Positions 44,463 to 53,637 of a DNA stretch of 64,000 nucleotides are shown one piece after another. A model generated the notes under the pieces. The model searched no databases. It had not been told where the DNA came from and saw only the letters and a list, made by a program, of their open reading frames with translations. Origin of the DNA: Roseateles_C aquae. Lineage in GTDB: Bacteria; Pseudomonadota; Gammaproteobacteria; Burkholderiales; Burkholderiaceae_C. The position numbers and the translations under genes are program-made. The DNA lies in the NCBI RefSeq assembly GCF_032337115.1, contig NZ_JAVXZY010000005.1, positions 186,001 through 250,000 on the forward strand, read 5' to 3'. Each line of letters starts with the position of its first letter. The stretch's first letter is position 1.

Positions 44463-46460
44463 ATGAAGAGCAAGACCTACAAGATCACCGGCGCGGTGCT
44501 GAGTTTTCTGGCCCTGGCCGCCTTTGGCCCAGGCGCGGGCGCCGAGCCCACGAGCCTGCCCGGGCCAGCTTTCCCGCAGCTCAAGAGCGCGGCGCAGATC
44601 AAGAGTGTTTGCGATGCCGGCCTGCTGGCCGCCAAGAAGCGCGTGGCCGAGCTGGAACGGCGCAAGATCGATCTGGGCTGGCTGGCTGCCTACGACGACT
44701 ACGCCGCCTTTGTTGAAGACACCCAGGGGCCGGTCGACTTCGTGCTCAATGTCCATCCCGACAAGGCCGCGCGTGACGCCGCTCAGGCCTGCTCGATGCG
44801 CTGGGCCGATTTCAATTCCAGCTTCAATCAGAACGAGCGCCTCTTCAATGCGCTGAAGCGCGTGCCCACGCCCGATGCGATCGATCGCGAGCTGCAGCGG
44901 GTTTCGCTGGGCGGCTTCGAAGACAGCGGTGTGGCCCTACCGCCGGCCAAGCGCGCGCGCGCCAAGCAGATCCTCGATACGCTGGTCGAGCTGGACCAGC
45001 AGTTCAACAAGAACATCCGTGATGCCAATGTGAAGGTGGTCTTCAGCGAGGCGGAGTTGAAGGGCGTGCCCGAGGGCGTCTGGAAAAACGCGCCGCGCAA
45101 TGAGCAGGGGCAGATCGTGCTGGGCGTCGATTACCCCAGCATGGGACCGGTGCTGCAGAGTGCCGAGGAGGGCGCCGCCCGCGAGCGGATGTGGCGCGCC
45201 AAGACCAACGAGGGCGGCGATGCCAATCTGAAACTGCTGGCCCGCATTGCCGAGTTGCGCCATGAGTACGCGCAGCTGTTCGGCTTCAGCAATTATGTGG
45301 ACTTCAGCCTGCGCCGCCGCATGGCCAAGAACGCCGCCACGGCGACCAAGTTCCTCGACTCGGTCAAGAGCAGCGTCACCGAGCGCGAGAAGCTCGATCT
45401 GGAACAGCTGCGTGAGGCCAAGGCCAAGCACCTGGGCACGCCGCTGGCCGACACCCGCGTTGAACGCTGGGATGCCAGCTTCTATGCCGAACGGATCCGC
45501 CAGGCGCGCTACAGCGTCGACCAGGAGGCTTTTCGCGAGTACTTCCCGGCCCAGCACAGCCTGCAGTTCGCGATGCATGTGATCGAGAAGCTGATGGGCG
45601 TGCGCTACAGCCGCCTGCCGGCCGAACTCTGGCATGAGGAGGCGCAGGCCTATGCGGTCAGCGACGCGGCCACCGGCAAGCCGCTGGCGACGCTGTATGT
45701 CGATCTGTTCCCGCGCGAGGGCAAGTACAACCATGCGGCGGTCTGGCCGCTGCGCTCCAGCGCCACCCGCATCGGCCGCACGCCGACGGCCGCGCTGGTG
45801 GTGAACTTCAATCGCAAGGGCCTGACGCTGGATGAGGTCGAGACCTTGCTGCATGAGCTGGGCCATGCGGTGCACAACAATCTGTCCAACACCCGCTATG
45901 CGCTGCAGGGCGGCACCAGCGTGATGATGGACTTCGTCGAGGCGCCCTCGCAGATGCTGGAAGACTGGGTCTATGACCGCAAGGTGCTGGGCCTGATGCA
46001 GGAGGTCTGCGCCGACTGCAAGCCGGTGCCTGATGCGCTGCTGGACAAGGCCATTGCCGCCCGCGAGTTTGCCAAGGGCAGCAAGTACGGCCGCCAGCAT
46101 CTCTATGCCGGCTACGACCTGGCCCTGCACGGTCCGGTGGTGCCCGATCCGCTGGCCCTGTGGGCCAAGATGGAGGGCGATACGCCGCTGGGCTATGTGC
46201 CTGGCACCAAGTTCCCGGCCGGCTTTGCTCATATCGCCGGCGGCTATGGCTCGGGCTATTACGGCTATCTGTGGAGCCTGGTCGTGGCCATGGATCTGCG
46301 TACCGCCTTCGCGGCCGACAAGCTCGATGCCAAGGTCGGCAGTGCCTATCGCAACAAGGTGCTGGCCCAGGGCAGCCAGAAGCCGGCGCCCGAGCTGGTG
46401 CGCGACTTCCTCGGCCGCGACAGCAATGCCCGTGCCTTCTTTGACTACCTGAACAAGTAA
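44463..46460 (+). CDS. Exported M3-family metallopeptidase (oligopeptidase)
   Basis: A 665-aa protein from ATG 44463 with GGAG just before. A signal peptide (MKSKTYKITGAVLSFLALAA, cleaved near AGAEP) makes it periplasmic, unlike cytosolic OpdA/Dcp. The zinc motif HELGHAVHNN begins at about residue 464, followed by a MMDFVEAPSQMLEDWVYD stretch with the third ligand Glu. It would degrade short peptides in the periplasm. A clear terminator follows. Confidence 0.92.
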   Translation: MKSKTYKITGAVLSFLALAAFGPGAGAEPTSLPGPAFPQLKSAAQIKSVCDAGLLAAKKRVAELERRKIDLGWLAAYDDYAAFVEDTQGPVDFVLNVHPDKAARDAAQACSMRWADFNSSFNQNERLFNALKRVPTPDAIDRELQRVSLGGFEDSGVALPPAKRARAKQILDTLVELDQQFNKNIRDANVKVVFSEAELKGVPEGVWKNAPRNEQGQIVLGVDYPSMGPVLQSAEEGAARERMWRAKTNEGGDANLKLLARIAELRHEYAQLFGFSNYVDFSLRRRMAKNAATATKFLDSVKSSVTEREKLDLEQLREAKAKHLGTPLADTRVERWDASFYAERIRQARYSVDQEAFREYFPAQHSLQFAMHVIEKLMGVRYSRLPAELWHEEAQAYAVSDAATGKPLATLYVDLFPREGKYNHAAVWPLRSSATRIGRTPTAALVVNFNRKGLTLDEVETLLHELGHAVHNNLSNTRYALQGGTSVMMDFVEAPSQMLEDWVYDRKVLGLMQEVCADCKPVPDALLDKAIAAREFAKGSKYGRQHLYAGYDLALHGPVVPDPLALWAKMEGDTPLGYVPGTKFPAGFAHIAGGYGSGYYGYLWSLVVAMDLRTAFAADKLDAKVGSAYRNKVLAQGSQKPAPELVRDFLGRDSNARAFFDYLNK

Positions 46461-46485
46461 ACGGCCTGCCGCCAGGCAGTCTCCC

Positions 46486-46534
46486 GCCCGCCGACGGACC
46501 GCTCGCCCCGAGCGGCGCCACGGCGGGCGTTTTT
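46486..46534 (+). terminator. Rho-independent terminator of the M3 peptidase gene
   Basis: GCCCGCCG (46486-46493) pairs with CGGCGGGC (46521-46528); an inner stem CCGCTCG/CGAGCGG lies within; TTTTT at 46530-46534 ends it. It starts 25 bases after the stop codon. Confidence 0.85.
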
Positions 46535-46743
46535 CCTCGTGCAATGCATTCGTGCGTTATTCACGCAAGTGTTTTCCCTAGCTGTAGGAGCTTTCAGCTT
46601 GGTGGACTTGTTACAGATTTGTCGCACCTCTGACGTCACAATCGCCGACCATTCACGGCATGCAGTGGAGTAGCGGCTGTTCCCGTGACAGGAACAAGAC
46701 CGGACAGGGACAACGCATCCCTGAACCAGCGGATACAAGAAAA

Positions 46744-47571
46744 ATGGGATTCTCAGCAGTAATTCGGATAGGGGTCAGGTCTTGCCTGATCAGCCTGGCA
46801 CTTGGAGTCGGCAGCGCGCAGGCCTTGGTGCTGGCCGTCAACGAAGGCGTGACCTACCGGGTGCCTCTGTCGGAGATCCGTGCCCGCTATGAGGCCATTG
46901 CGGCCGACCTCAGCAAGCTGTTGCACCAGAGCGTCAGCATCGAACCGGTGGGCGACTACCGGACGCTGCGGGCTGGGCTGGCGGAGCACCGTTGGGAGCT
47001 GGCGCTGGTGCATCCGGCTCATGTGTCGATCCAGGCCATCAAGCAGTCCGATTACCGACTGGTGGCCGTGACCAAGGGCTTCACCGGCTACAAGGCCAGC
47101 TTTCTGGTGCGCGCCGATTCGCCGCTGAAGGCTCTGGCCGAGCTCAAGGGTTTGCGAATCGGTGCTCCGGACGAAGATTCGATCACCGCGGTGATGATGC
47201 GTGCGACGCTGCGCGACGCCGGTGTGCCCATCGTGCCCGCGGTCATTACCTATACCCGTTATCAGGACGCGGTACCCTTCTTTGTCGAGAATCGGCTGAC
47301 CCATGTCGGCGTGACGGCGGCCTCGGCGGTGATCAAGGACTGGCAGGCCAAGGGTGGTCGTGTCATGGCCAGCTCGACCGCGGTGCCGATCAAGCACATC
47401 ATCGCCAGCCCGGCGCTCAGCGCCGAGCAGTTCGAAAAGGTGCAGGCCTATCTGGTGGGCCTGGATGGCAGCGACGAAGGCAAGAAGAAGCTGGAGCCCA
47501 CCAAGTGGAAGGGCTTCGAGTTGTACGACCAGGCCGCGCTGCTGAAGCTGGGCGCCTGGCTGGGTTTGTAG
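46744..47571 (+). CDS. PhnD/phosphate-phosphonate-type periplasmic binding protein
   Basis: A 275-aa protein from ATG 46744. Signal peptide of about 27 residues ending GSAQAL. The mature domain (PF12974-like) shows LAVNEGVTYRVPLSEIRARY, LALVHPAHVSIQAIKQSDY and LKGLRIGAPDEDSITAVMMRATL. Such proteins bind phosphonates or related anions, or act as sensors. No phn transporter genes are near. An exact copy of the 16-mer motif (46771-46786) lies inside the signal peptide and encodes GVRSC. The ribosome site is poor, so the N-terminus may have been remodelled by the motif's insertion (inference). Confidence 0.82.
   Translation: MGFSAVIRIGVRSCLISLALGVGSAQALVLAVNEGVTYRVPLSEIRARYEAIAADLSKLLHQSVSIEPVGDYRTLRAGLAEHRWELALVHPAHVSIQAIKQSDYRLVAVTKGFTGYKASFLVRADSPLKALAELKGLRIGAPDEDSITAVMMRATLRDAGVPIVPAVITYTRYQDAVPFFVENRLTHVGVTAASAVIKDWQAKGGRVMASSTAVPIKHIIASPALSAEQFEKVQAYLVGLDGSDEGKKKLEPTKWKGFELYDQAALLKLGAWLGL
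46771..46786 (+). repeat. 16-mer motif GGGGTCAGGTCTTGCC, exact copy in the PhnD-like gene
   Basis: Exact copy, sense to the gene and in frame 0 (27 bases after the start), within the signal-peptide codons. Confidence 0.85.
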
Positions 47572-47580
47572 GAGTGGGCA

Positions 47581-49110
47581 ATGTCAGAGGATTCCCTGTT
47601 CGGGCTGCTGCAGGCGGCTGATGATCACGCCATCGCCTTGCGTGCGCCCGATCGCCCCGCGCTCAGGCACGCGGGCCTGCGCCAGCTGGTGGCCGGTACG
47701 GTGGCGCGACTCAATGCGCTGGGCATAGGCCGCAACGAGCGGGTGGCCCTGGTGCTGGCCAATGGCCCGGAAATGGCGAGCTGCTTTCTGGCCTGCGCCT
47801 GCGGCGTGGCCGCCGCACCGCTGAATCCGGCCTACCGGGCCGACGAGTTCGAGTTCTATCTCGGCGACCTGAACGCCCGCGCCCTGATCGTCGAGCGCGG
47901 CAGCAGTTCGCCGGCCATCGCGGTGGCCGAGAAGCTGGGCGTGCGGGTGCTGGATCTGGTGGTGGCCGAGGGCGCGCCGTCCGGCTTGTTCACACTGGAG
48001 GAGCGCTCGCCGCAAGCCACTGCCCCAGCCACTGCCGGCGGCTACGCCCAGCCCGATGACGTGTCCATGGTGCTGCATACCTCGGGCACGACCTCGCGGC
48101 CCAAGATCGTGCCACTGTCGCAGCGCAATCTTTGCGCCTCGGCACGCAATATCCGCCAGAGCCTGCAGTTCACGGCCGCTGATTGCGGCCTGAACATCAT
48201 GCCGCTGTTCCATATCCACGGCCTGATTGCCGGCGTGCTGGCGCCGCTGTCGGCCGGCTCGCAGGTTTTCTGCACGCCGGGCTTCAATGCGCTGAAGTTC
48301 TTTGCCTGGATGGATGAGGCCAAACCGAGCTGGTACACCGCCGTGCCAACCATGCATCAGGCCATCCTCTCGCGCGCCAGCAAGAACGCCGAGGTGATTG
48401 CCCGCCATCCGCTGCGCTTCATGCGCTCCTCGTCCTCGTCGATGCCACCGCAGGTGATTGCCGAGCTGGAGCAGGTGTTTGGCGCCCCGCTGATCGAGGC
48501 CTATGGCATGACCGAGGCCACCCACCAGATGGCCAGCAACCCCTTTCCGCCGCGTACCCGCAAGCCGGGCACCGTGGGCCTGGCGGCCGGGCCCGAGGTG
48601 GCCATCATGGACACGAACGGGGCACTGCTGGCGGCCGGCGAAACCGGCGAGATCGTCATTCGCGGCGCCAATGTCACGGCCGGCTATGAAAGCAATCCCA
48701 GCGCCAATGCCGAGGCCTTCAGCCATGGCTGGTTCCGCACCGGCGACCAGGGGCAGATGGATGCCGAGGGCTATATCAGCATCACCGGCCGGCTGAAGGA
48801 AATCATCAACCGCGGTGGCGAGAAGATCAGCCCACGCGAGGTGGACGAGGTCTTGATGGACCACCCGGCGGTGGCCCAGGTGGTCTGCTTCGGCATGCCG
48901 CATGCCAAGCTGGGCGAGGAAGTCGCTGCGGTGGTCGTGCTGCGCGATGGGCAGCAAGCCAGCGAACGCGAGCTGCAGGACTTCGTGGCCCAGCGCCTGG
49001 CTGATTTCAAGGTGCCCAAGAAGCTGCTCTTCATGGACGAGATCCCCAAGGGCGCGACCGGCAAATTGCAGCGCATCGGCCTGGCGCAGAAGCTCGGCCT
49101 GACGGGTTGA
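47581..49110 (+). CDS. Oxalyl-CoA-synthetase-like acyl-CoA ligase
   Basis: A 509-aa ANL enzyme. The nucleotide loop is HTSGTTSRPKIVPLSQRN, then MPLFHIHGLIAGVLAPL, WYTAVPTMHQAIL and EAYGMTEATHQMASNP, which match plant and fungal oxalyl-CoA synthetase (AAE3/Pcs60) closely by eye. The C-terminal Lys in GATGKLQRIG is the adenylation residue. It sits upstream of a TctC-TctB-TctA transporter and a PanE-like reductase, so it probably activates the imported dicarboxylate or hydroxy acid. Oxalate is a good candidate, but no oxalyl-CoA decarboxylase is present here. Confidence 0.85.
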   Translation: MSEDSLFGLLQAADDHAIALRAPDRPALRHAGLRQLVAGTVARLNALGIGRNERVALVLANGPEMASCFLACACGVAAAPLNPAYRADEFEFYLGDLNARALIVERGSSSPAIAVAEKLGVRVLDLVVAEGAPSGLFTLEERSPQATAPATAGGYAQPDDVSMVLHTSGTTSRPKIVPLSQRNLCASARNIRQSLQFTAADCGLNIMPLFHIHGLIAGVLAPLSAGSQVFCTPGFNALKFFAWMDEAKPSWYTAVPTMHQAILSRASKNAEVIARHPLRFMRSSSSSMPPQVIAELEQVFGAPLIEAYGMTEATHQMASNPFPPRTRKPGTVGLAAGPEVAIMDTNGALLAAGETGEIVIRGANVTAGYESNPSANAEAFSHGWFRTGDQGQMDAEGYISITGRLKEIINRGGEKISPREVDEVLMDHPAVAQVVCFGMPHAKLGEEVAAVVVLRDGQQASERELQDFVAQRLADFKVPKKLLFMDEIPKGATGKLQRIGLAQKLGLTG

Positions 49111-49168
49111 ATCAGCGGCCAGCTCAAGCGCTGCAGCATCACAAAGCTTTGTTTGGAGGGACAGACCC

Positions 49169-50200
49169 GTGTTGACGATGAAGAGCAAGAAGACCGTTTC
49201 CACCCTTGGCCGCCGCGCCGCTCTGGCGCTGGCCCTGGGCAGCGCCTGGCTGGCCCAGGCGGTGCAGGCCGCGCCCTGGCAGCCGAGCAAGCCGATTGAA
49301 TTCGTGGTGCCGGCCGGCACCGGCGGCGGTGCCGATCAGATGGCGCGTTTCATCCAGGGCATGGTGGCCAAGCACCAGCTGAGCCCGCAACCCATCGTCG
49401 TTGTCAACAAGTCCGGCGGCGCAGGCGCCGAGGGCTTTCTCGATGTGAAGAACGACAAGGGCAATCCGCACAAGCTGGTCATCACCCTGTCCAATCTCTT
49501 CACCACGCCGATGGCCACTGGCGTGCCTTTCAACTGGCGTGACCTGACGCCGGTCTCCATGCTGGCGCTCGATCAGTTCGTGCTCTGGGTCCATGAGGAC
49601 ACGCCGTACAAGAGCGCCAAGGATTACTTCAACGCGATCAAGAGCCAGCCGGCGAATGCCTTCAAGATGGGCGGCACCGGCTCCAAGCAGGAAGATCAGA
49701 TCATCACCGTGATGCTGGAGAAAGCGGCCGGCAAGAAGATGATCTACATCCCCTACAAGGGCGGTGGCGATGTGGCGGTGCAACTGGTCGGCAAGCATGT
49801 CGACTCGACCGTCAACAACCCGATCGAGGCCGAGTCGCATTGGCGCTCCAAGCAGCTGCGCGCGCTGTGCGTGTTTGACGATCAACGGATGCCCTATCCG
49901 GACAAGGTCACCGCCACGCAGAGCTGGGCCGACCTGCCAACCTGCGCTTCGCAAGGCATTCCGGTCAGCTACTTGATGCTGCGCGGCATCTTCATGGCAC
50001 CGGGCGTGACGGCCGAGCAGACAGCCTTCTACCTGGATCTGGTCGCCAAGCTGCGCCAGTTGCCCGAGTGGAAGGAGTTCATGGCCAAGGGCGCGTTCAG
50101 GCAGACCGCGCTGCAGGGCGAGGCCTTCGTCGACTGGCTGGGCAAGAACGAGCAAATGCATCGTGTGCTGATGAAGGAAGCCGGATTCATCGCGAAATGA
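49169..50200 (+). CDS. tctC: TctC/Bug-family periplasmic binding protein of a TTT transporter
   Basis: A 343-aa protein. GTG 49169 sits 8 bases after GGAGGG, better placed than ATG 49178. Signal peptide with a twin-Arg-like GRRAALALAL stretch, cleaved near VQAAPWQ. The mature start PSKPIEFVVPAGTGGGADQMARF and the YKGGGDVAVQLVGKHVDSTVNNPIEA loop are typical of the Bug family. It delivers a carboxylate to TctA/TctB encoded right after it. The ligand is not identified. Confidence 0.92.
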   Translation: MLTMKSKKTVSTLGRRAALALALGSAWLAQAVQAAPWQPSKPIEFVVPAGTGGGADQMARFIQGMVAKHQLSPQPIVVVNKSGGAGAEGFLDVKNDKGNPHKLVITLSNLFTTPMATGVPFNWRDLTPVSMLALDQFVLWVHEDTPYKSAKDYFNAIKSQPANAFKMGGTGSKQEDQIITVMLEKAAGKKMIYIPYKGGGDVAVQLVGKHVDSTVNNPIEAESHWRSKQLRALCVFDDQRMPYPDKVTATQSWADLPTCASQGIPVSYLMLRGIFMAPGVTAEQTAFYLDLVAKLRQLPEWKEFMAKGAFRQTALQGEAFVDWLGKNEQMHRVLMKEAGFIAK

Positions 50201-50248
50201 GCCGGGGCGCCGATGCGGCGCCAGTTCGCCTGAGCCTGGGAGGGCCAT

Positions 50249-50749
50249 ATGCAGAATCAAGAAGAACAAGCGGGTTTGCCGCTGCGTTGGGTGGAGTTGC
50301 TGCTGGCCCTGCTGTTGGTGGCCGGGGCCTTGCTGCTGATCAGCGACAGCCTGCGTCTGGGCATAGGCTGGGCCGATGACGGCCCGCGCTCGGGCTATTT
50401 CCCATTCCGCATCGGCATCGGTCTGGCGGTCTGCAGCGCCTGGGTGGCTGTGCAACAGCTGCTGGCCTGGCGGCGCACGCGAACGCTGTTTGCCGAGCAT
50501 GGCCAGCTGCGCGATGTGGCCGCGGTGCTGCTGCCCACCGCCGTCTATGTTTGCCTGATCCCCTGGCTGGGCATCTACCTGCCCTCGGCGCTGCTGATTG
50601 CCTGGTTCATGTGGCGCAACCGTGGCTACCGCTGGTGGAGCGTGGCGAGCGTGTCGGTCGGCGTCAGCATGCTGGTCTTCATTGTCTTTGAGCGCTGGTT
50701 CACCCAGCCCCTGCCCAAGGGGCCAATCGAGCATTGGCTGGGTTTCTGA
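50249..50749 (+). CDS. tctB: TctB-family small permease subunit
   Basis: A 166-aa membrane protein with four hydrophobic segments: VELLLALLLVAGALLLI near the N-terminus, then three between residues 60 and 150. The central DDGPRSGYFPFRIG stretch is the TctB family mark. It completes the TTT transporter with TctA. It lies 48 bases after tctC and 21 bases before tctA. Confidence 0.9.
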   Translation: MQNQEEQAGLPLRWVELLLALLLVAGALLLISDSLRLGIGWADDGPRSGYFPFRIGIGLAVCSAWVAVQQLLAWRRTRTLFAEHGQLRDVAAVLLPTAVYVCLIPWLGIYLPSALLIAWFMWRNRGYRWWSVASVSVGVSMLVFIVFERWFTQPLPKGPIEHWLGF

Positions 50750-50770
50750 GCGCGGTGCAGGGAGACTGAT

Positions 50771-52288
50771 GTGGACGATCTGAACAACCTCTTGCACGGC
50801 TTCGCCGTCGCGGCCACGCTGCCGAATCTGGCCTATATGCTGATCGGCATCCTGCTCGGCGTGCTGATCGGCGTGCTGCCCGGCTTGGGCGGCGCCAACG
50901 GCGTCGCCATCCTGCTGCCGCTGACCTTCTCGATGGACCCGACCACGGCTATCATCATGCTGTCCTGCATCTACTGGGGTGCACTGTTCGGCGGGGCGAT
51001 CACCTCCATCCTTTTCAACATCCCGGGCGAGCCCTGGTCGGTGGCCACCACCTTTGATGGCTATCCCATGGCGCAGCGCGGCCAGGCGGCGCAGGCGTTG
51101 ACGGCGGCTTTCACCTCGTCCTTCGTCGGCGCGCTGTTCGCCACCGCACTGATCACCTTCCTGGCGCCGCTGCTGGCCCGCTTCGCGTTGCGCTTCGGCC
51201 CGGCCGAGCTGTTTGCGGTGCAACTGCTGACCTTCTGCAGTTTTGTCGGCATGAGCAAGGAAGCGCCGGCCAAGACGATGATCTCGATGTTGCTGGGCTT
51301 CGCGCTGGCCACCGTGGGCATGGACGATATGACCGGCCAGCTGCGCATGACCTACGGCTTTGCCGAGTTGCTCAAGGGCTTCGATTTCCTGATTGCGGTG
51401 ATCGGCCTGTTCGGCATCGGCGAGATCTTGCTGACGATGGAGGAGGGCCTGGCCTTCAAGGGCAAGAGCGCACGCATCAGCCCGAGAATCGTCTGGCAGA
51501 CCTGGGTGGAGCTGCTGCGCCACTGGAAAACATTCTTGCGTTCGATGGCGATCGGCTGCTGGATGGGCATCACGCCCGGCGGTGCCACGCCTGCGTCCTT
51601 CATGAGCTATGGCGTGGCTCGGCGGATGTCCGAACATCCCGAGCGGTTTGGCCAGGGCGAGTTGGCTGGCGTGGTCGCACCGGAAACGGCCGCCCATGCG
51701 GCAGGCACCTCGGCCCTGTTGCCCATGTTGACCCTGGGCATCCCCGGCTCGCCGACCGCCGCCGTGCTGCTCGGTGGGCTGGTGATCTGGGGCCTTCAGC
51801 CTGGCCCCATGCTGTTTACCGAGCACAAGGATTTTGTCTGGGGCCTGATTGCCTCGATGTACCTGAGCAATATCGTCGGCCTGTTGGTGGTGCTGACGAC
51901 GGTGCCGTTCTGGGCCGCGATCCTGCGCATTCCCTTTGCCATCATCGCGCCGGTCATCATCGTCACCTGCGCCATCGGTGCCTACACCGTGCATGGCGCG
52001 ATGTTCGACGTCTTCATGATGCTGGTCTTTGGTGTGCTCGGCTATGTGTTCAAGAAACTGAAGTACCCGCTGGCGCCGCTGGTGCTGGCGCTGGTGCTGG
52101 GTGACAAGGCCGAGGCGAATTTCCGCCAGTCGATGCTGATGTCCCAGGGTGAGCTGAGCATCTTCTGGTCCAACGGCCTGGTCGGCGGCATCACCGGTTT
52201 GGCCTTGCTGATGCTGGTCTGGCCGCTCGGTGACGCAGCGCGACAATGGGCCCGCCGCCGCGAGGCCCGTCCTGCCGTGGCGCAGTGA
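50771..52288 (+). CDS. tctA: TctA-family large permease subunit
   Basis: A 505-aa membrane protein starting at GTG 50771 with GGAGA just before. About twelve hydrophobic segments. The conserved TctA loops are present: GVLPGLGGANGVAILLPLTF (first half) and GVVAPETAAHAAGTSALLPML with TLGIPGSPTAAVLLGG (second half), an internal duplication typical of the family. It moves the ligand delivered by TctC, driven by an ion gradient. Confidence 0.94.
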   Translation: MDDLNNLLHGFAVAATLPNLAYMLIGILLGVLIGVLPGLGGANGVAILLPLTFSMDPTTAIIMLSCIYWGALFGGAITSILFNIPGEPWSVATTFDGYPMAQRGQAAQALTAAFTSSFVGALFATALITFLAPLLARFALRFGPAELFAVQLLTFCSFVGMSKEAPAKTMISMLLGFALATVGMDDMTGQLRMTYGFAELLKGFDFLIAVIGLFGIGEILLTMEEGLAFKGKSARISPRIVWQTWVELLRHWKTFLRSMAIGCWMGITPGGATPASFMSYGVARRMSEHPERFGQGELAGVVAPETAAHAAGTSALLPMLTLGIPGSPTAAVLLGGLVIWGLQPGPMLFTEHKDFVWGLIASMYLSNIVGLLVVLTTVPFWAAILRIPFAIIAPVIIVTCAIGAYTVHGAMFDVFMMLVFGVLGYVFKKLKYPLAPLVLALVLGDKAEANFRQSMLMSQGELSIFWSNGLVGGITGLALLMLVWPLGDAARQWARRREARPAVAQ

Positions 52289-52324
52289 GCGCGAAGGACA
52301 TGTGAAGGACGTGCGAAGGAAGCC

Positions 52325-53347
52325 ATGGCGATGAAGATTGCGATTGTGGGTGCCGGTGCCATCGGCGGATTGCTGGGCTGCCGGCTGGCTGCAGCCGGCG
52401 AGCAGGTGACATTCATCGCCCGCAACAAGAACCTGGCCGCCATCAATGCACAGGGCTTCACGCTGAGCGAGGAAGATGGCAGCGAGTTGCATGTCGCGCC
52501 CGGCGCCACGCTGCGTGCGGTGCAGCGCATGAGCGAGGCCGGACCGCAGGACGCGGTGCTCTTGACCGTCAAGGCGCATCAGCTTGGCGACTTGCTCGGC
52601 GAATTGCCCGTGCTGTTCGGGCCGCAGACGATGGTGGTCAGCATGATCAACGGCCTGCCCTGGTGGTACTTTCAGGGCCTGGCCGGCGCTCATCAGGGTC
52701 GGGTGCTGGAGTCGGTCGACCCCGGTGGCGCGATTGCCGCCTGCATCGCACCCGAGCGCGTGATCGGTAGCATCGTCTACCCGGCCGCTCAGCTGGAGGC
52801 TCCCGGCCGCGTACGGCTGATCGAAGGCAACCGCTTCAGCCTCGGCGAGCTCGATGGCAGCCGCAGCGAACGGATCGAGCAGCTCTCGCAAACGCTGATG
52901 CGCGCCGGCTTCAAGGCCCCGGTGGCCAAGGACATCCGTTCCGAGCTGTGGGTCAAGCTGTGGGGCAATTTGAGCTTCAACCCGATCTCGGCGCTGACCC
53001 ACGCGACGCTGGAAGACATCTGCCGCTTCCCGCTGACCCGCGAACTGGCAGCGCGGATGATGAGCGAGGCTCAGACCATCGGCGAGAAGCTCGGCGTGCA
53101 GTTCAAGATCTCGCTTGACAAACGCATCGCCGGCGCCGAGGCCGTGGGGGCGCACAAGACCTCGATGTTGCAGGACGTCGAGGCCGGTCGCGCGCTTGAA
53201 CTCGAAGCGTTGCTGGGCGCCGTCGTCGAGCTGGCCCGCATCACCGAGACACCGTCGCCCAACCTCGATGCAATCTATGCGGTGACCCGGCTGCTGGCGC
53301 TGACGCTGCATGAGCATCAGGGTACTTTGACGCTCAGGCGGTCCTGA
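52325..53347 (+). CDS. 2-dehydropantoate 2-reductase family (ApbA/PanE-like) protein
   Basis: A 340-aa NAD(P)-dependent reductase. Rossmann motif IVGAGAIGGLLGCRLA at residues 6-21, LLTVKAHQL, then the C-terminal domain with the catalytic Lys in SELWVKLWGNLSFNPI and its Asn. It is longer than PanE (about 300 aa) and lies in a transporter/ligase unit rather than with panBC, so its substrate is more likely a 2-oxo or 2-hydroxy acid taken up by the TTT system than ketopantoate (inference). Confidence 0.88.
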   Translation: MAMKIAIVGAGAIGGLLGCRLAAAGEQVTFIARNKNLAAINAQGFTLSEEDGSELHVAPGATLRAVQRMSEAGPQDAVLLTVKAHQLGDLLGELPVLFGPQTMVVSMINGLPWWYFQGLAGAHQGRVLESVDPGGAIAACIAPERVIGSIVYPAAQLEAPGRVRLIEGNRFSLGELDGSRSERIEQLSQTLMRAGFKAPVAKDIRSELWVKLWGNLSFNPISALTHATLEDICRFPLTRELAARMMSEAQTIGEKLGVQFKISLDKRIAGAEAVGAHKTSMLQDVEAGRALELEALLGAVVELARITETPSPNLDAIYAVTRLLALTLHEHQGTLTLRRS

Positions 53348-53367
53348 GACCACGCCGGTGACCATCC

Positions 53368-53637
53368 TCAGCTGAGCAGCACCAGCAGGCCGAGCAGGAC
53401 GGCCCCGCTATCGATAGCGAGCCAGAGGCGGCGAGTCGCCCCGCCGCGGTACTGCTGGTTCAGCCTCAGGCCGCGGCGCATCGCAGTCAGCTGGATGGCG
53501 AAGAGGCTGATGAAGCTCGCACCCAGCGGTAGCGTGATGGCGGCGCGGTGGCCGCCCAGCATTGCCGTCAGCGCCAGAGCGCCAATCAGCAAGGACAGGC
53601 AGCGTGAGGCGCGCAGCAGTGACTTGCTGCTCAGCAT
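53368..53637 (-). CDS. Small integral membrane protein coupled to the exported 332-aa protein
   Basis: About 89 aa from ATG 53635-53637, overlapping the upstream stop as TGATG, so translation is coupled. Three hydrophobic segments: CLSLLIGALALTAML, ITLPLGASFISLFAIQL and AIDSGAVLLGLLVLL. Arg-rich loops (RRGLRLNQQYRGGATRRL) lie between the last two. I recognise no family. It could anchor, process or protect against the protein encoded just upstream. Confidence 0.7.
   Translation of the reverse strand: MLSSKSLLRASRCLSLLIGALALTAMLGGHRAAITLPLGASFISLFAIQLTAMRRGLRLNQQYRGGATRRLWLAIDSGAVLLGLLVLLS

Noticed and set aside
46629..46636. TGACGTCA palindrome upstream of the PhnD-like gene
   Set aside because: An isolated 8-bp palindrome with no second copy; too short to support a regulatory site.
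49139..53365. A 1408-codon open frame on the minus strand
   Set aside because: It lies antisense to the clear tctC, tctB, tctA and PanE-like genes. Long antisense frames are normal in GC-rich DNA, and the translation is low-complexity with no domain.
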